NCBI RefSeq assembly: GCF_900115925.1
Contig: NZ_FOYF01000001.1
Coordinates: 248,001 to 312,000, forward strand
DNA: 64,000 nucleotides
Reading direction: 5' to 3'
Source of the DNA: Bacillus sp. cl95
GTDB lineage: Bacteria; Bacillota; Bacilli; Bacillales; Cytobacillaceae
Made by a program: the position numbers and the translations under genes. Of this stretch, positions 1 to 8,323 are shown piece after piece. The first letter of the stretch is position 1. Each line of letters begins with the position of its first letter. Under the pieces are notes generated by a model that did not search any database, was not told the DNA's origin, and worked only from the letters and a program-made list of their open reading frames with translations.

Positions 1-68
1 TTAATAAACTGATTTGGAATAGAAAAACCTATATTTAGTGGATACCTCATCGGATTTTATGAGGATAA

Positions 69-108
69 AATAAGACCGTAAGAACATTAATGTGCTTACG
101 GTCTTATT
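69..108 (-). terminator. Intrinsic terminator
   Basis: A 14-bp perfect stem (69-82 with 95-108) encloses a 12-nt loop that itself contains CATTAATG. On the minus strand the stem is followed by a T run, which fits termination of the small gene ending at 196. The symmetric A/T tails could also stop plus-strand transcription. Confidence 0.75.
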
Positions 109-195
109 AAGGGCTATATTTCTTCTGGTACTCTTTAAGGACAAGTCCTGACGAAAAGCAGGACCTTTAAATTGTGTTTTTATTAATTGGGGAAA

Positions 196-522
196 TTAAA
201 CATTGCTTCCTGATATTACGTAATCAGTGTTTGTTTTTGTAATGGTTATAGTATTGTTAATATTGAGAAGGTTATCAAGTTCACTACTGGCTACAGTTAC
301 AAATTGAATTTTGCTATAAAGGTCTCCATTGAAAATGGTAAACAATAATAAGCCATTTAGAAACATATTTTGTGGGTCACCAAATGAAACGAGAAGAGAT
401 TCTCCTGGATTTAAAGTGAATGAAACTGTCCCATCTTGATTAAAAGGCTCATTTCCTTGGCGAATAAAGATAGTCATCTGTAAAGTTGCTGGAGAATTGT
501 TAACAAAGGTTTTTTCTGCCAT
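196..522 (-). CDS. Small beta-rich surface-type protein of unknown function
   Basis: A 108-residue protein that I cannot assign to a named family. It lacks a signal peptide, membrane segments and cysteines. The sequence is rich in Asn, Thr, Ser and alternating hydrophobic residues, as expected for a small all-beta structural protein, and has Gly-Asp/Asn turns around residues 39-60. The start is supported by a strong AGGGAGG ribosome binding site 7 nt upstream of the ATG. It lies in the same orientation as the repeat protein and glycosyltransferase at 806-2981 and near two DUF4183 proteins, so a role on the cell or spore surface is a reasonable guess. That role is inference from context only. 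Confidence 0.7.
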   Translation of the reverse strand: MAEKTFVNNSPATLQMTIFIRQGNEPFNQDGTVSFTLNPGESLLVSFGDPQNMFLNGLLLFTIFNGDLYSKIQFVTVASSELDNLLNINNTITITKTNTDYVISGSNV

Positions 523-710
523 TTTATTACCTCCCTTCTCTTTAAGACATAAAATATCTTATTTTTTCAATGAATCATTTGACAGGGCTTGTATAATAGG
601 GAAAATCATAAATTTAAAAAATAAAAACATATTAAATATTTACATTTCACCAAAATCTTTCGTATAGTTTACGAAGCAGTATTTTAAAAGCCTTTTCTAA
701 TCTAAAAGAC

Positions 711-737
711 AAAAACTCGCTATAAACTATTAGCGAG
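711..737 (-). terminator. Intrinsic terminator of the repeat-protein operon
   Basis: A 7-bp stem (716-722 with 731-737, arm CTCGCTA) with an 8-nt loop is followed on the minus strand by five T residues. It lies about 70 nt after the stop of the repeat protein. Confidence 0.7.
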
Positions 738-805
738 CTTTCAAGACTCAAAATGATGTTCTTTTTAAAAATAACATCACTTTTTATAAATAACTGTAAG
801 ATCAA

Positions 806-1753
806 TCATTTTATGTTTATATGTTTTCTAATAAATTTTCTACTTGTAATATCCGAAATTAATGAGTTAGGAAGATGATAATCATCTGGTACTGTATCTG
901 TTATTTGCTTCAAGACCTTATGATCGACTAAGACTTCTGGATTGTGCACTTGTTCTCCAAACAAAAAATTATAGTTGTCAGCTTTCATTGGTTCAAAGAT
1001 TTTTATGCTTATTGGATTAGGTACTTTAAAGTCCTCTGTCAATGCTTCTTTAATTGGTTCCCACACTTTTGGATCAACAAATATTTTAGGGGTAGGCGTA
1101 TTGGGGGAGAATAATAAACGATATAAACTACTGTCCATTGGTTTAAGCGTCATTTCCGTAAATGGGTTAGGGAGTAAATAATTTTTTGGCACAGAATTTT
1201 TAATGGATTCCCAAACCTCAGAATCCACGAAAATTTCCGGTGATTTAATTGTTGTAGAAAAGATGGAATGATAGGCATCTGCTTCCATGGGTTTAAAGAT
1301 TTTTTCAAAAAAAGGATTTGGCAAAATATATTCAGCAGGAATAATATTTAAAATCCTTTCCCATATTTGTGGTTCTACAAATACTTTAGGCGATGGTACC
1401 ATTTTATCAAAAAGGGAAAGATAAAAATCGCCTCTCAATTTGTTAAAGGATTTCAATGTGTCCGGATTAGGGAAAACTAATCCTTTGGGAACCGATTCTA
1501 TTATTTTTTCCCATTCTAGTCCGGAAACAAAAACATTTGGATTTGATACGGGGAAAGAAAACAATGAATTATATTCATCTGAATTTACTAAATATACTTT
1601 AGGATTTTCATCCGAAGGCTTAGCAAATAGGGAAGGGTTTTGGTTTCTTGACCAGACTTTTTGAGTATATGACCAGATTTTTTTTAACCAAACTTTACAA
1701 TTGGATAAACAACTGTGTAGAAATTGACTAATTATTATGATCAGATGCGCCAT
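806..1753 (-). CDS. Protein of 50-residue tandem repeats
   Basis: The start is set at the ATG at 1753 because AAGGACGAG lies just upstream; an earlier in-frame codon at 1816 lacks this. The protein is about 315 residues. After a hydrophobic N-terminus of about 25 residues and a basic linker it consists of one half unit and then five tandem units. Four units are exactly 50 residues long and the last, truncated one is 45. Each unit has the pattern xPxxFVxxxxWExI, then VPxxYxLPNP, then FxPMxADxYxxLF. I know no named family with this unit. The gene overlaps the end of the glycosyltransferase by 26 nt, so the two are probably translationally coupled. The regular repeats suggest a solenoid or fibrous scaffold; whether the N-terminal segment anchors it in the membrane is inference. 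Confidence 0.8.
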   Translation of the reverse strand: MAHLIIIISQFLHSCLSNCKVWLKKIWSYTQKVWSRNQNPSLFAKPSDENPKVYLVNSDEYNSLFSFPVSNPNVFVSGLEWEKIIESVPKGLVFPNPDTLKSFNKLRGDFYLSLFDKMVPSPKVFVEPQIWERILNIIPAEYILPNPFFEKIFKPMEADAYHSIFSTTIKSPEIFVDSEVWESIKNSVPKNYLLPNPFTEMTLKPMDSSLYRLLFSPNTPTPKIFVDPKVWEPIKEALTEDFKVPNPISIKIFEPMKADNYNFLFGEQVHNPEVLVDHKVLKQITDTVPDDYHLPNSLISDITSRKFIRKHINIK

Positions 1754-2981
1754 TACTCTCGTCCTTCCCACGAATGGAAATAGCACTCTTATAAATTTCC
1801 AGTAAATGTTTAACACCTTTATCTATTGACCAGTGAGTCATACCCCATTTTTTTGAGTTCGCCCCAAGCCTTTTCCTATATTTTTCATCATCCAGTAATA
1901 AATTTATTTTTTTGTAAAGAGTCTCAACGTCACCAGCGGGAGTGATTAATCCTGTGACTCCATCTTCAACAATTTCAGGCAATCCTCCTACATCACTAAC
2001 AATTATGGCTTTACCAGCAATTTGGGCTTCTATTACAGATAAGGGCTGATTTTCCAAGAGACTTGGAAGAACAAAAATATCCGATTTTGCTAACAAGTAT
2101 GGAATGTCATCCCTTTTTCCAAAAAAGAAAATGTCTCCGTCTAAACCGAGGCCCTTACTTTGTACTTTTAATTCTGCTTGTTTATCCCCGTTACCAATAA
2201 TCCAGCATACCCAATCTTTACGAATTTTTTTCAATTTACCTAAAGCTGATATTAAATGATGAACTCCTTTTAGTTCTACCAGCCTGCCAGCATAAATAAT
2301 GACTTTTTTGTTCTTAGGAGGTTGAATTGAGGATTTTTCCTTAGACCGTTTAATAAAATTCTCTGTATCGAAACCATAGTGTAAAACTTTAATTTGTTCA
2401 GTTGGAACCTGAAACTCATTTGTTAAAATGCTTTTTAGCCATTCATTTGCAACAATGGTAACCTCAGCAGATGTAGCTCCAATTCGCTCCAGCTCATCAT
2501 AGTAAACTCTAGCCATATAGGATGTATTTGATTTATGAATAGTATTCAATTGATGCCTTACTTCATGGGCTACAGAACCATGAAGAGTTGCAATAAGGGC
2601 GGAATGCTTAGGTCTAATCCTATTTATGGAGGCAGTTGCGATTACGTCCTGTGTATGGATCACATCGTATTTATCCAGCCCTAAATAGGCAGCGCTTAAC
2701 TCATAGACGTAACGATGAAATTCAGTATATTTTACTAATTCATTTGCATATATAGCGGGGTAGGTTTGCTCGTTTAGTTTTGCATTTAATAAAGGAAGGA
2801 GCTTTTCGCTATCTATTTTTCGATCTTCATTAACGATGTAAACCGAGATATTATCCTCATCATATCCAAGCATATCAACTTCATGACCCAATGATTCAAG
2901 CTTTTCCCGTAATTGAACCATATAATTCCATACTCCTCCAACATGTGGAATAGGCCAATAAGTTGCAAGTAGTATTTTCAT
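1728..2981 (-). CDS. GT4-type glycosyltransferase
   Basis: A 417-residue retaining glycosyltransferase of the GT-B fold, family GT4. The acceptor-side glycine loop is HVGGVW (13-18). The C-terminal donor domain has AGRLVELKG (231-239) and the EX7E motif with Glu310 and Glu318 in the stretch around ENQPLSVIEA. It would transfer a sugar from an activated nucleotide donor in the cytoplasm; neither donor nor acceptor can be read from sequence. The start ATG follows AGGAGAG. The repeat protein at 806-1753 starts inside its 3' end, which suggests the repeat protein is its acceptor or partner. The sugar-nucleotide epimerase at 4129 could supply the donor. Both of these are inferences. Confidence 0.9.
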   Translation of the reverse strand: MKILLATYWPIPHVGGVWNYMVQLREKLESLGHEVDMLGYDEDNISVYIVNEDRKIDSEKLLPLLNAKLNEQTYPAIYANELVKYTEFHRYVYELSAAYLGLDKYDVIHTQDVIATASINRIRPKHSALIATLHGSVAHEVRHQLNTIHKSNTSYMARVYYDELERIGATSAEVTIVANEWLKSILTNEFQVPTEQIKVLHYGFDTENFIKRSKEKSSIQPPKNKKVIIYAGRLVELKGVHHLISALGKLKKIRKDWVCWIIGNGDKQAELKVQSKGLGLDGDIFFFGKRDDIPYLLAKSDIFVLPSLLENQPLSVIEAQIAGKAIIVSDVGGLPEIVEDGVTGLITPAGDVETLYKKINLLLDDEKYRKRLGANSKKWGMTHWSIDKGVKHLLEIYKSAISIRGKDESNGASDHNN

Positions 2982-3139
2982 TTACATCTCTCCTATATTA
3001 TTCGGTATATCCTAACAATATGGAACGATAGTCCATTTGGTATAGGCCGATAACATAGTTTTTTAAGATTTAATTTTATTATTGAATAGTACAAACCTAA
3101 TAGGAAATTGTATCCCCATAGAAGTGGTAAATTATTTTT

Positions 3140-3487
3140 TTAATAAAATTTTACCATTTGCAAAATAATGGGTGTTCCTTTTGATGGAACGTCCTCTGTA
3201 AGAATCGTGATTTTTCCTTTTTCGGTGTGGTAACATGTTTTGGGCTGTAAGACTCCATTAATAAAAAGATTGATCAAAGATACGGTTCTTGGATCTAAGA
3301 TCTTTTGTTTTCCGTAACAAGTTAAGGCATCTTTTTCTGTGTAAATCCTTTTTAAACCGTCAGAGAGGGTATAAAATTCTACAACTTCGACATGTTTGGG
3401 ACTAATATAAAATTCTTGTCTATCTATTTCCGGAATGCCCAAAAAAGGGGGCGGCGGAGATTGTATGGTAGTCTTTCGTATTCTCAA
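3140..3487 (-). CDS. DUF4183 domain protein
   Basis: A 115-residue protein of the DUF4183 family, recognised by the run of motifs DGLKRIYTEKD, then YGKQKILDP, then INLFINGVLQP and a C-terminal GTPIILQMV. The N-terminus carries a short PPPP stretch. The family is common in Bacillus cereus-type and related spore formers; its biochemical role is not established. The start is a TTG preceded by GGGAGG at proper spacing. It is divergently arranged with a second DUF4183 protein at 3670, with 182 nt between them for both promoters. Confidence 0.85.
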   Translation of the reverse strand: MRIRKTTIQSPPPPFLGIPEIDRQEFYISPKHVEVVEFYTLSDGLKRIYTEKDALTCYGKQKILDPRTVSLINLFINGVLQPKTCYHTEKGKITILTEDVPSKGTPIILQMVKFY

Positions 3488-3669
3488 ATTACATTCCTCC
3501 CTTCACAAAAATTTCATGTTTATTATTAGTAATTTATCATATTTGTTTTAATGGGAAACGTGCAAAATGGTTAAATTCATGAACTTTATAATAAATCAAC
3601 TCGTCCTTCCATATCTCATTTTAGTTATTTTACATATGTTGTATGGAACAATTAAAAGGAGGAAAAATT

Positions 3670-4050
3670 ATGGGCTTAAAAATAATAAAGCTTTCCGTTT
3701 CATCTGATACAAAAATTGCAACATCCCCCACTGTAACAAGATTTTTTTATGAAGTACCTGAACCCTTGTCTCAAATAACCGCCTTAAAAATTGATGCTAC
3801 TCATTTTTTAGATGATACTGGTCGTAGTGTTGAATCACTGCCGTCATTAAATCTAAATAATAGCTATTTTAATGTTTATATCAATGGTGTTTTGCAAATG
3901 GACGATAATTTTGCTTATACTGCTGGTGAAGAAGGTATTGGGAACCTTCTCATTTCCATTCCAGAAGGAACGGAGATCGCTGCAGGAACTCCAATTATTT
4001 TAGAAGTTATCAACTTTAACCCTACCCTAAAGACCACTTTTGAGACATAA
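3670..4050 (+). CDS. DUF4183 domain protein
   Basis: The start chosen is the ATG at 3670, which follows AAAGGAGG; an upstream in-frame ATG at 3643 would leave this site inside the gene. The protein is about 126 residues and contains the family core NVYINGVLQMDDNFAY and a C-terminal GTPIILEVINF, matching the C-terminal half of the neighbour at 3140. No signal peptide or membrane segment is visible. It is more divergent than its neighbour in the N-terminal half, so this is an old duplication or two independent acquisitions. Function is unknown. Confidence 0.8.
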   Translation: MGLKIIKLSVSSDTKIATSPTVTRFFYEVPEPLSQITALKIDATHFLDDTGRSVESLPSLNLNNSYFNVYINGVLQMDDNFAYTAGEEGIGNLLISIPEGTEIAAGTPIILEVINFNPTLKTTFET

Positions 4051-4078
4051 TGATGAGAATTGTGAAATGACATGAAAC

Positions 4079-4108
4079 TGAGGCTGACTCAAATTTGAGT
4101 CAGCCTCA
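4079..4108. terminator. Bidirectional intrinsic terminator
   Basis: A near-perfect 30-nt palindrome (arm TGAGGCTGACTCAAA) followed by T-rich sequence on the plus strand lies between the convergent DUF4183 gene and the epimerase. It can serve both. Confidence 0.8.
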
Positions 4109-4128
4109 ATTTCTTTTCAAAAAACGAG

Positions 4129-5046
4129 TTAATGATTTTTTTGAATAAAGTGGCATGTTTTGGTTAAACCTTTGATAATTGAATATTTCGGCTCCCAGTT
4201 CAGTTCCATTTTTGCTAAATTATTATCAAGACAACTGTGAGTGATGTCTCCTAATCGTTCTGGTTTATATTCGGGCACAATGTTTTTATTTAAGATACTA
4301 TTGATTATTTCAAATATTTCATTGATAGATAATCTCTTGTTTGTGCTAATGTTATAAGTTCCATTTTGTTCTGCTCTTAATGCAGTTAGATTGGCTGAAA
4401 CGACATCCTCTACATAGACAAAATCTCTAGTTTGTTTCCCATCCCCATAGATTGCAGGAATTTCATTTTCGATCATTTTATTAATAAAAATGGAGATGAC
4501 ACCACCTTCGCCCTTTGGCATTTGCCTAGGACCATACACATTTGAATACCTTAAAATCGTATATTTTACACTATAGAGTTGTGCATAAGATCGGATATAT
4601 AGTTCAGGGGTATACTTCGATATTCCGTAGTTAGATAGAGGATGAATAAGATGTTGTTCACAAACCGGCAAATATAGAGGTGTTCCGTAAACGGCTGCAG
4701 AGGAAGAATAGATGAGTTTACTATTATAATTTTTACATAATTCCAAAATGTTCAGCGTACCTAAAATATTCATTTGTGCATCTAGGACAGGATTGTGTAT
4801 GGATGTTTGTACGTCTATTTGAGCCGCTAGATGAAAAACAGCATTTGGTTTCACTTCTTCAAATATCAAGTTCAATTTCTGTACGTCTAAGACGTCCGAC
4901 TGATAAAACTTAGCTCGCGGATTAAGAAATTGCAGTTTTCCAGTCGATAAATTATCTATAACATGGGTATCAAATCCCTCTTTTATTAACCTATCGACTA
5001 GATTCGAACCGATAAATCCCAATCCACCAGTAACTATAATTTTCAT
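4129..5046 (-). CDS. NAD-dependent sugar-nucleotide epimerase/dehydratase
   Basis: An extended short-chain dehydrogenase of about 305 residues, starting at the ATG at 5046 after AAGGAGAG. The Rossmann glycine motif GGLGFIG is at residues 7-13, SSAAVYG at 115-121, and the catalytic Tyr140 and Lys144 (YGISK) follow. This is the UDP-glucose 4-epimerase-like group, which interconverts UDP-hexoses or UDP-N-acetylhexosamines in the cytoplasm; the exact substrate is not decided by sequence. It is probably part of the surface-glycan cluster with the GT4 enzyme. It ends at a terminator shared with the convergent DUF4183 gene. Confidence 0.88.
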   Translation of the reverse strand: MKIIVTGGLGFIGSNLVDRLIKEGFDTHVIDNLSTGKLQFLNPRAKFYQSDVLDVQKLNLIFEEVKPNAVFHLAAQIDVQTSIHNPVLDAQMNILGTLNILELCKNYNSKLIYSSSAAVYGTPLYLPVCEQHLIHPLSNYGISKYTPELYIRSYAQLYSVKYTILRYSNVYGPRQMPKGEGGVISIFINKMIENEIPAIYGDGKQTRDFVYVEDVVSANLTALRAEQNGTYNISTNKRLSINEIFEIINSILNKNIVPEYKPERLGDITHSCLDNNLAKMELNWEPKYSIIKGLTKTCHFIQKNH

Positions 5047-5410
5047 TAACTCTCCTTCTTTCATGCTTTGCGATTTCATTCCTACTAATGATATGATAAA
5101 GATCGCATGTTGTTTGGACTAATATCTTAATAAATTATAGGTGATTAGAATATGAATGCCATCTAATAAAAATGGATAGTTAAAAGCAGAATCCCAGTTT
5201 CATGGAAATTGTTCGCCTTTTAAACGTCTTTTCCAAGGCTACATCTGAAAGAAGGTTATGGAATGAAGCCATTAATGATGTTAGTAAACTTCCTTTATGC
5301 GTTTTCATTAGTACGAGGGGTTCAGATACGCTATTTCATTTACTTATGATACGGTTCACCATAATGTACCTAATTGATGTTTTTTATATAAATTCCTTTT
5401 CTAATAACTA
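5047..5410. other. Intergenic region without a convincing gene
   Basis: About 360 nt, AT-rich. A 69-codon plus-strand frame at 5202-5411 has no ribosome binding site and no recognisable motif, so I do not call it. Positions 5337-5358 match 7335-7356 at 21 of 22 bases, giving a direct repeat on either side of the glycerophosphodiesterase gene. Confidence 0.5.
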
Positions 5411-5449
5411 AAAAAGAGACACAGTTCATTTTAACTCACCGTGTCTCTT
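5411..5449 (-). terminator. Intrinsic terminator
   Basis: Stem AAGAGACAC (5414-5422) pairs with 5441-5449 across an 18-nt loop, with a T run following on the minus strand. It terminates the glycerophosphodiesterase gene. Confidence 0.7.
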
Positions 5450-5536
5450 AGCTGATAGGTGCTTTGGCTATCAATCTTTAATGATTTTATAAAATTACAG
5501 AGATATCTAGATAAATGTAATAAACGATTAGCTAAT

Positions 5537-6637
5537 TTATTCCTTGCGAGCGGTATAACTCTTTGGCAGATCTAGACCATGCTGTTCCATGACTTCACGC
5601 AGACGGTCTGGGTAGTTAGTAATGATTCCATCGACACCATCGTTGATAAGCTTGTCCATCGAAGGCTTGTCGTCGATTGTCCAAGGAATGACCGCCATGC
5701 CGTACTTGTGTGCATCCTCAACCATGCTCTTCGTCACATAGGGAACATAGTTGTCATCAGTGATTTTGCCATTCTGCGGGAAACCGTGCACAGGTGAGAT
5801 GGCGTCCACTCCGAACGAGTGGGCAGCTGCAACGAAGTCACCACCAAAGTCGTCTATATCAATTCCACCCAACCATGGAGAGGCACCCACCTGACCAGGC
5901 TGAAGGAATTGTGGACCGTTAGTCAGTGCGACAATTGGCAAGCGTGGTTCTACCTCTTTCATACGCATGAGCGCGCCCCAGTCGAAGCTTTGAATTGACA
6001 CTCGGTTAAGCATTCCAGCTTCTCGGACCTGTTGAGCAACAATCTGTACGAATTCTTCACGTGGAGCGGTCTGCTCTGGTGCCCCAGCCTCCACCTTCGT
6101 CTCGATATTCATCCATACATTGTTAGCGTTGTAGAGTTTGACCAGGTCGAAAACCTCCGTTAAAAGTGGCATCCGAGCACCAGGGTCAGGGGACTGGCCT
6201 GGATATTGCGGCAATACCTGTGAACCACAATCTAGCGTTCGTACTTGTGCAAGCGTTAGGTCTTTTATATACTTGCCAACGTAAGGATACTCAGGATCAC
6301 CTTCGAATGCTGGGCTAGTGTCCATGCACTTAGCACCCGAGATCTTACGATCGTGTGTGATAACAGCTTGATGGTCTTCTGTGATTTGCACGTCAAGCTC
6401 GAGTGTGCTCACACCAAGTTCAAGAGCGTGAGCAAACGATGCAATCGTAGACTCAACGGTTAGGCCGAGTCCGCCGCGATGTGCCTGCAGGTCAAACTCT
6501 TTGGAACCAAAGCTTTTCGAATTGTGTGACCAATTCGGGTTCTCCGCAGCTGAGGCTGGTTGTACTGACACTTGGCTTGCCGCTGAACCTATGATTAAGG
6601 CAGCCATCGTTGCTAAAATAAACTTTTTCCTCTTCAT
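5537..6637 (-). CDS. Secreted glycerophosphodiester phosphodiesterase
   Basis: A 366-residue enzyme of the GDPD TIM-barrel family, which hydrolyses glycerophosphodiesters to glycerol 3-phosphate and an alcohol and in bacilli can act on wall teichoic acid. The start ATG at 6637 follows AAGGAG; an in-frame ATG three codons upstream lies too close to that site. A Sec signal peptide is clear: KRKK, a hydrophobic core and PASA-AEN near residue 30. Catalytic features are HRGG (53-56), Glu63, ELD (80-82) and the HD at 95-96. The gene is visibly richer in G+C and in CG dinucleotides than its neighbours, which suggests horizontal acquisition of the mature part. It lies between degraded intergenic regions. 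Confidence 0.92.
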   Translation of the reverse strand: MKRKKFILATMAALIIGSAASQVSVQPASAAENPNWSHNSKSFGSKEFDLQAHRGGLGLTVESTIASFAHALELGVSTLELDVQITEDHQAVITHDRKISGAKCMDTSPAFEGDPEYPYVGKYIKDLTLAQVRTLDCGSQVLPQYPGQSPDPGARMPLLTEVFDLVKLYNANNVWMNIETKVEAGAPEQTAPREEFVQIVAQQVREAGMLNRVSIQSFDWGALMRMKEVEPRLPIVALTNGPQFLQPGQVGASPWLGGIDIDDFGGDFVAAAHSFGVDAISPVHGFPQNGKITDDNYVPYVTKSMVEDAHKYGMAVIPWTIDDKPSMDKLINDGVDGIITNYPDRLREVMEQHGLDLPKSYTARKE

Positions 6638-7417
6638 TTTGCTCATCTCCTTATAATCTATTACTCTTATAAGTTTAGATGAATGCTGTAAATCCTTTAT
6701 TAACAACATGATAAGATAAAGTTAAGAAAAACAAGGAGATTGTCTTGGTTCTTTTGGCTTAAAAGAATATACAAATCTAACAAATAGGTTTTTAGTAGGA
6801 AGTAAAAATTCCTATATTCATAGATAGCGTAGAAACTCCTTTCTTAGTTTATGTTTTTTTTGTAAACTTCGTGGCTACTCATTTAACCATTTAGTTTTCA
6901 GGGGGTAACAACTTTTCCTTGATTGGTTTCCTTTGAGGAGGTAGGCTGTGATACCTATGGCATCAGTCACGTCCCTACAGAGTCTAAGGGATAAACGTAA
7001 AATTCAATCGGGGCAAAAGTTTTTGATTTATGTTGCTCCTGATAGAAATAATTGAAATTCCTCTTCAACTATAAAAAATATGGATTAACACTAGAATTAT
7101 CACACTGAGGTTTTTATGGATGAAATTATCAGTTAACACCGATAATTAATTTGTTTTACAACTTATTGATTCTAATTTTTTATTGGATAGAGAATCGGTT
7201 AAAATCACTCATATTCAAGTTATTTCTAATTTTGTAGAATACATGATCCAACAAGAATCCTCTTAAAATTATATACCATAAGCCGACTGATTACTGGTAC
7301 GATATATAGATGATTTTATAATATTAAAAAACCACATTTACTTATGATACGTTTCAGCGTTATTGATCCTAAATACATTAGAGACTATTCCATGTTTTCT
7401 TATACTTATACGCATAC
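6638..7417. other. Degraded non-coding region next to selC
   Basis: About 780 nt with no intact gene. A GTG frame near 6947 follows GAGGAGG and encodes only about 35 residues before a stop. A second frame around 7150-7266 reads like protein (containing LIDSNFLLDRES) but has no start. Both look like relics of genes. The copy at 7335-7356 of the direct repeat first seen at 5337-5358 is here. Confidence 0.45.
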
Positions 7418-7447
7418 AAAAAACCTCCAAATATAATAATTTGAAGG
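7418..7447 (-). terminator. selC: Probable selC terminator
   Basis: Stem CCTTCAAAT/ATTTGGAGG (one G-T pair, 7424-7447) with a 6-nt loop and six T residues following on the minus strand. It lies about 100 nt beyond the 3' end of the tRNA gene, suggesting selC is transcribed alone. Confidence 0.65.
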
Positions 7448-7547
7448 CTCTGAACACACACAGTTTTAGCTTCTCGGTCACTCACAGTTTCGTTCAAAAT
7501 GAACAAAAGAATCTGTAGATGAGAATTTGATTGATTAGAAATCTTAT

Positions 7548-7644
7548 TGGCGGGACCGCCTGGGAATCGAACCCAGCTAACCTGGCACGCAGGTCACAAG
7601 CGGTTTTGAAGACCGTGGAGGACACCAGTACCCCATTCAGCCCC
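7548..7644 (-). tRNA. selC: tRNA-Sec (anticodon TCA)
   Basis: A 97-nt tRNA with every special trait of bacterial selenocysteine tRNA. The anticodon loop is CTTCAAA, anticodon TCA, which reads UGA. There is a long variable arm with a stem ACCTG/CAGGT, a 5-bp T stem (CTGGG/CCCAG) around TTCGATT, and an encoded 3' GCCA. The acceptor arm is 8 bp counting G-T pairs (5' GGGGCTGA with 3' GCGGTCCC), with the last pair A-G imperfect. It is charged with serine, converted by SelA using selenophosphate from SelD, and delivered by SelB. None of selA, selB, selD or a selenoprotein gene is in this window. Confidence 0.93.
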
Positions 7645-7798
7645 GTGAAATTTTATTGCTTCGAAATGCAAAGGTGTGGTTGATTAGGTTATATAAAGTT
7701 AAACCCTTTCCCCATCACCTTTAGTATCTTACTATGAAATCTACTATTTTTCAATACAAATGGATTTCTTACAGGAACGTCCTACACAATCCTAGTCA

Positions 7799-8215
7799 CT
7801 ACTCCCTTACCTTCCTCATAAACTTCATCTCTCCCAAGTCAATCGTAAATCCCCATTTTTCATAGAACTTAACCATTTCAGGGCGGCAATATAACTCGAA
7901 GTGTTTCACACCAACTAGGTGAGGATGATTAACTACCAGATCCATCAGTACTTTTCCTAACTCATGACCACGATAGTCTTCCTTTACGATGACATCAAGG
8001 ATCAGCGCCTTATAAACTCTATCTGTTAACACTCTCGTAAAACCTATCAGTTCATTTGTTTTCTCCTCACACAGACCAACGGTGATATCTGAATGCTCTA
8101 GCATTTTTTTTACATCTTCAAGAGTGCGGCCTTTCGTCCACCATTCTTCTTGATACAAACAGTGCAATTGTTGTACTTGTTCTTTAGAGAGCTTCTCGAC
8201 GACTATGTATTTCAT
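7799..8215 (-). CDS. GNAT-family N-acetyltransferase
   Basis: A 138-residue single-domain GNAT acetyltransferase. The acetyl-CoA pyrophosphate-binding signature is seen in VKEDYRGHELGKVLMD (about residues 91-106) and the C-terminal FYEKWGF is typical of the fold. It would move an acetyl group from acetyl-CoA to an amine whose identity is unknown. It is divergent from yneK, with about 110 nt between them, and lies just right of selC. Confidence 0.85.
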   Translation of the reverse strand: MKYIVVEKLSKEQVQQLHCLYQEEWWTKGRTLEDVKKMLEHSDITVGLCEEKTNELIGFTRVLTDRVYKALILDVIVKEDYRGHELGKVLMDLVVNHPHLVGVKHFELYCRPEMVKFYEKWGFTIDLGEMKFMRKVRE

Positions 8216-8323
8216 TTTTCACATATCCCTTTCATTTCTCTTAACCATCCCCCAATGCTTGTCTAACCCTACCTTAACAGTCTATAATAGGATGAAATAG
8301 AACATGTTGAAGGTGAGTTAGAT

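Noticed and set aside
5202-5411. 69-codon plus-strand frame
   Set aside because: No ribosome binding site, no motif, and AT-rich random-looking composition.
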